Assembly (NCBI GenBank): GCA_016293435.1
Contig: JAEDEG010000142.1
Coordinates: forward strand, 1 to 5,875
Length of the DNA: 5,875 nucleotides
Source: Clostridia bacterium
GTDB lineage: Bacteria; Bacillota; Clostridia; UMGS1810
Reading direction: 5' to 3'
Shown here: positions 5,697-5,875 of the stretch, piece after piece
How the letters are laid out: each line of letters opens with the position of its first letter
Numbering within the stretch: the first letter of the stretch is position 1
Made by a program: the position numbers and the translations under genes
Notes under the pieces: generated by a model
What the model saw: only the letters and a program-made list of their open reading frames with translations
What the model was told of the DNA's origin: nothing
Databases searched by the model: none

Positions 5697-5875
5697 GGTT
5701 TGTATGCAAGGGGAACAAATAAAGATAATTCGGATTTAGATATTGTCATCATCACTTCAACATAAAAAACAGATTTAATAAATGTAGCAAGTCATTATGA
5801 TTGGGTACTGAAGAAATTGAAAGTAAGCGCCAAATATTCCTGCGGATTTTCTAACATTCTGATTTCCTCTATAAT
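5697..5875 (+). pseudogene. Nucleotidyltransferase remnant, start missing and interrupted by a stop
   Basis: Directly after the TAA of the previous gene, and in the same frame, the DNA reads GLYARGTNKDNSDLDIVII, then TST and a TAA at 5763-5765. This lines up without gaps to the active-site core of the NTP_transf_2 fold, typically GSYARGx(5)SDxDhhV, where the two aspartates bind metal. The strand and helix that normally precede the core are absent, no start codon or ribosome binding site fits, and the usual serine of the GS pair is replaced by leucine. The frame stays open after the stop to the window edge (KTDLINVASHYDWVLKK and onward), which may be the rest of the decayed gene, though the far end could instead belong to the minus-strand reading frame at 5795-5875. 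Members include aminoglycoside nucleotidyltransferases and MNT-type antitoxins; which one this was cannot be told. Confidence 0.55.
5795..5875 (-). CDS. Possible C-terminus of a gene entering from the right edge
   Basis: The minus strand is open from the window edge for 26 residues to a TAA at 5795-5797: EEIRMLENPQEYLALTF is a plausible helical, charged protein segment, more protein-like than the plus-strand reading over the same bases. I do not recognise the family, and 26 residues are too few to prove coding. If real, it converges on the tetR operon and the nucleotidyltransferase remnant ends before it. Confidence 0.2.
   Translation of the reverse strand: MIEEIRMLENPQEYLALTFNFFSTQS

Overview
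The window reads like the accessory DNA of a low-GC Gram-positive anaerobe, most likely a gut Clostridia (Lachnospiraceae/Ruminococcaceae type). This is inferred from AT-rich coding sequence, strong AGGAGG-type ribosome binding sites, sigma-A-like promoters and the protein families present. No rRNA, tRNA, CRISPR array, integrase or transposase is visible. A Cys-rich KTR protein and a nucleotidyltransferase remnant hint at mobile-element cargo, but this is not proven.

Left half, minus strand: a VOC (glyoxalase/bleomycin-resistance fold) gene cut by the left edge (1-234); a short intergenic region with its own promoter; then a two-gene operon transcribed leftward, a MATE-family efflux transporter (1238-2563) followed by an AraC-type regulator with a C-terminal GyrI-like ligand domain (369-1238). 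The two genes share one base (TGATG), which indicates translational coupling. This cassette is flanked by two direct copies of a short module (305-336 and 2710-2741). Each copy carries a hairpin (intact only in the right copy, where it is a good rho-independent terminator on the + strand) and, facing left, a promoter of the same design (TAGAAA, 17 bp, TATAAT).

Centre (2564-2976): 413 bp without a gene. It holds two leftward promoters for the MATE operon, the right module with its terminator, an AT-rich stretch with little recognisable, and a strong rightward promoter whose -10 is overlapped by a near-perfect palindrome, the probable operator of the TetR regulator just downstream.

Right half, plus strand: a compact operon of tetR (2977-3621), a 62-residue zinc-ribbon KTR protein (3623-3811), a 158-residue protein resembling DUF6323 (3860-4336) and a 452-residue protein resembling DUF6179 (4338-5696). 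Gaps are 1 nt, 48 nt and 1 nt. The 48-nt gap contains a terminator-like hairpin that may attenuate the last two genes. The last two proteins have no known function, so this operon is the best candidate for an undescribed system. After it lies a broken nucleotidyltransferase fragment and, on the opposite strand, a possible C-terminus of a gene entering from the right edge.

The likely logic is two adjacent ligand-responsive units: an AraC-controlled drug exporter pointing left, and a TetR-autoregulated operon of unknown function pointing right, separated by a terminator. Family names come from remembered sequence patterns, not from a database search.
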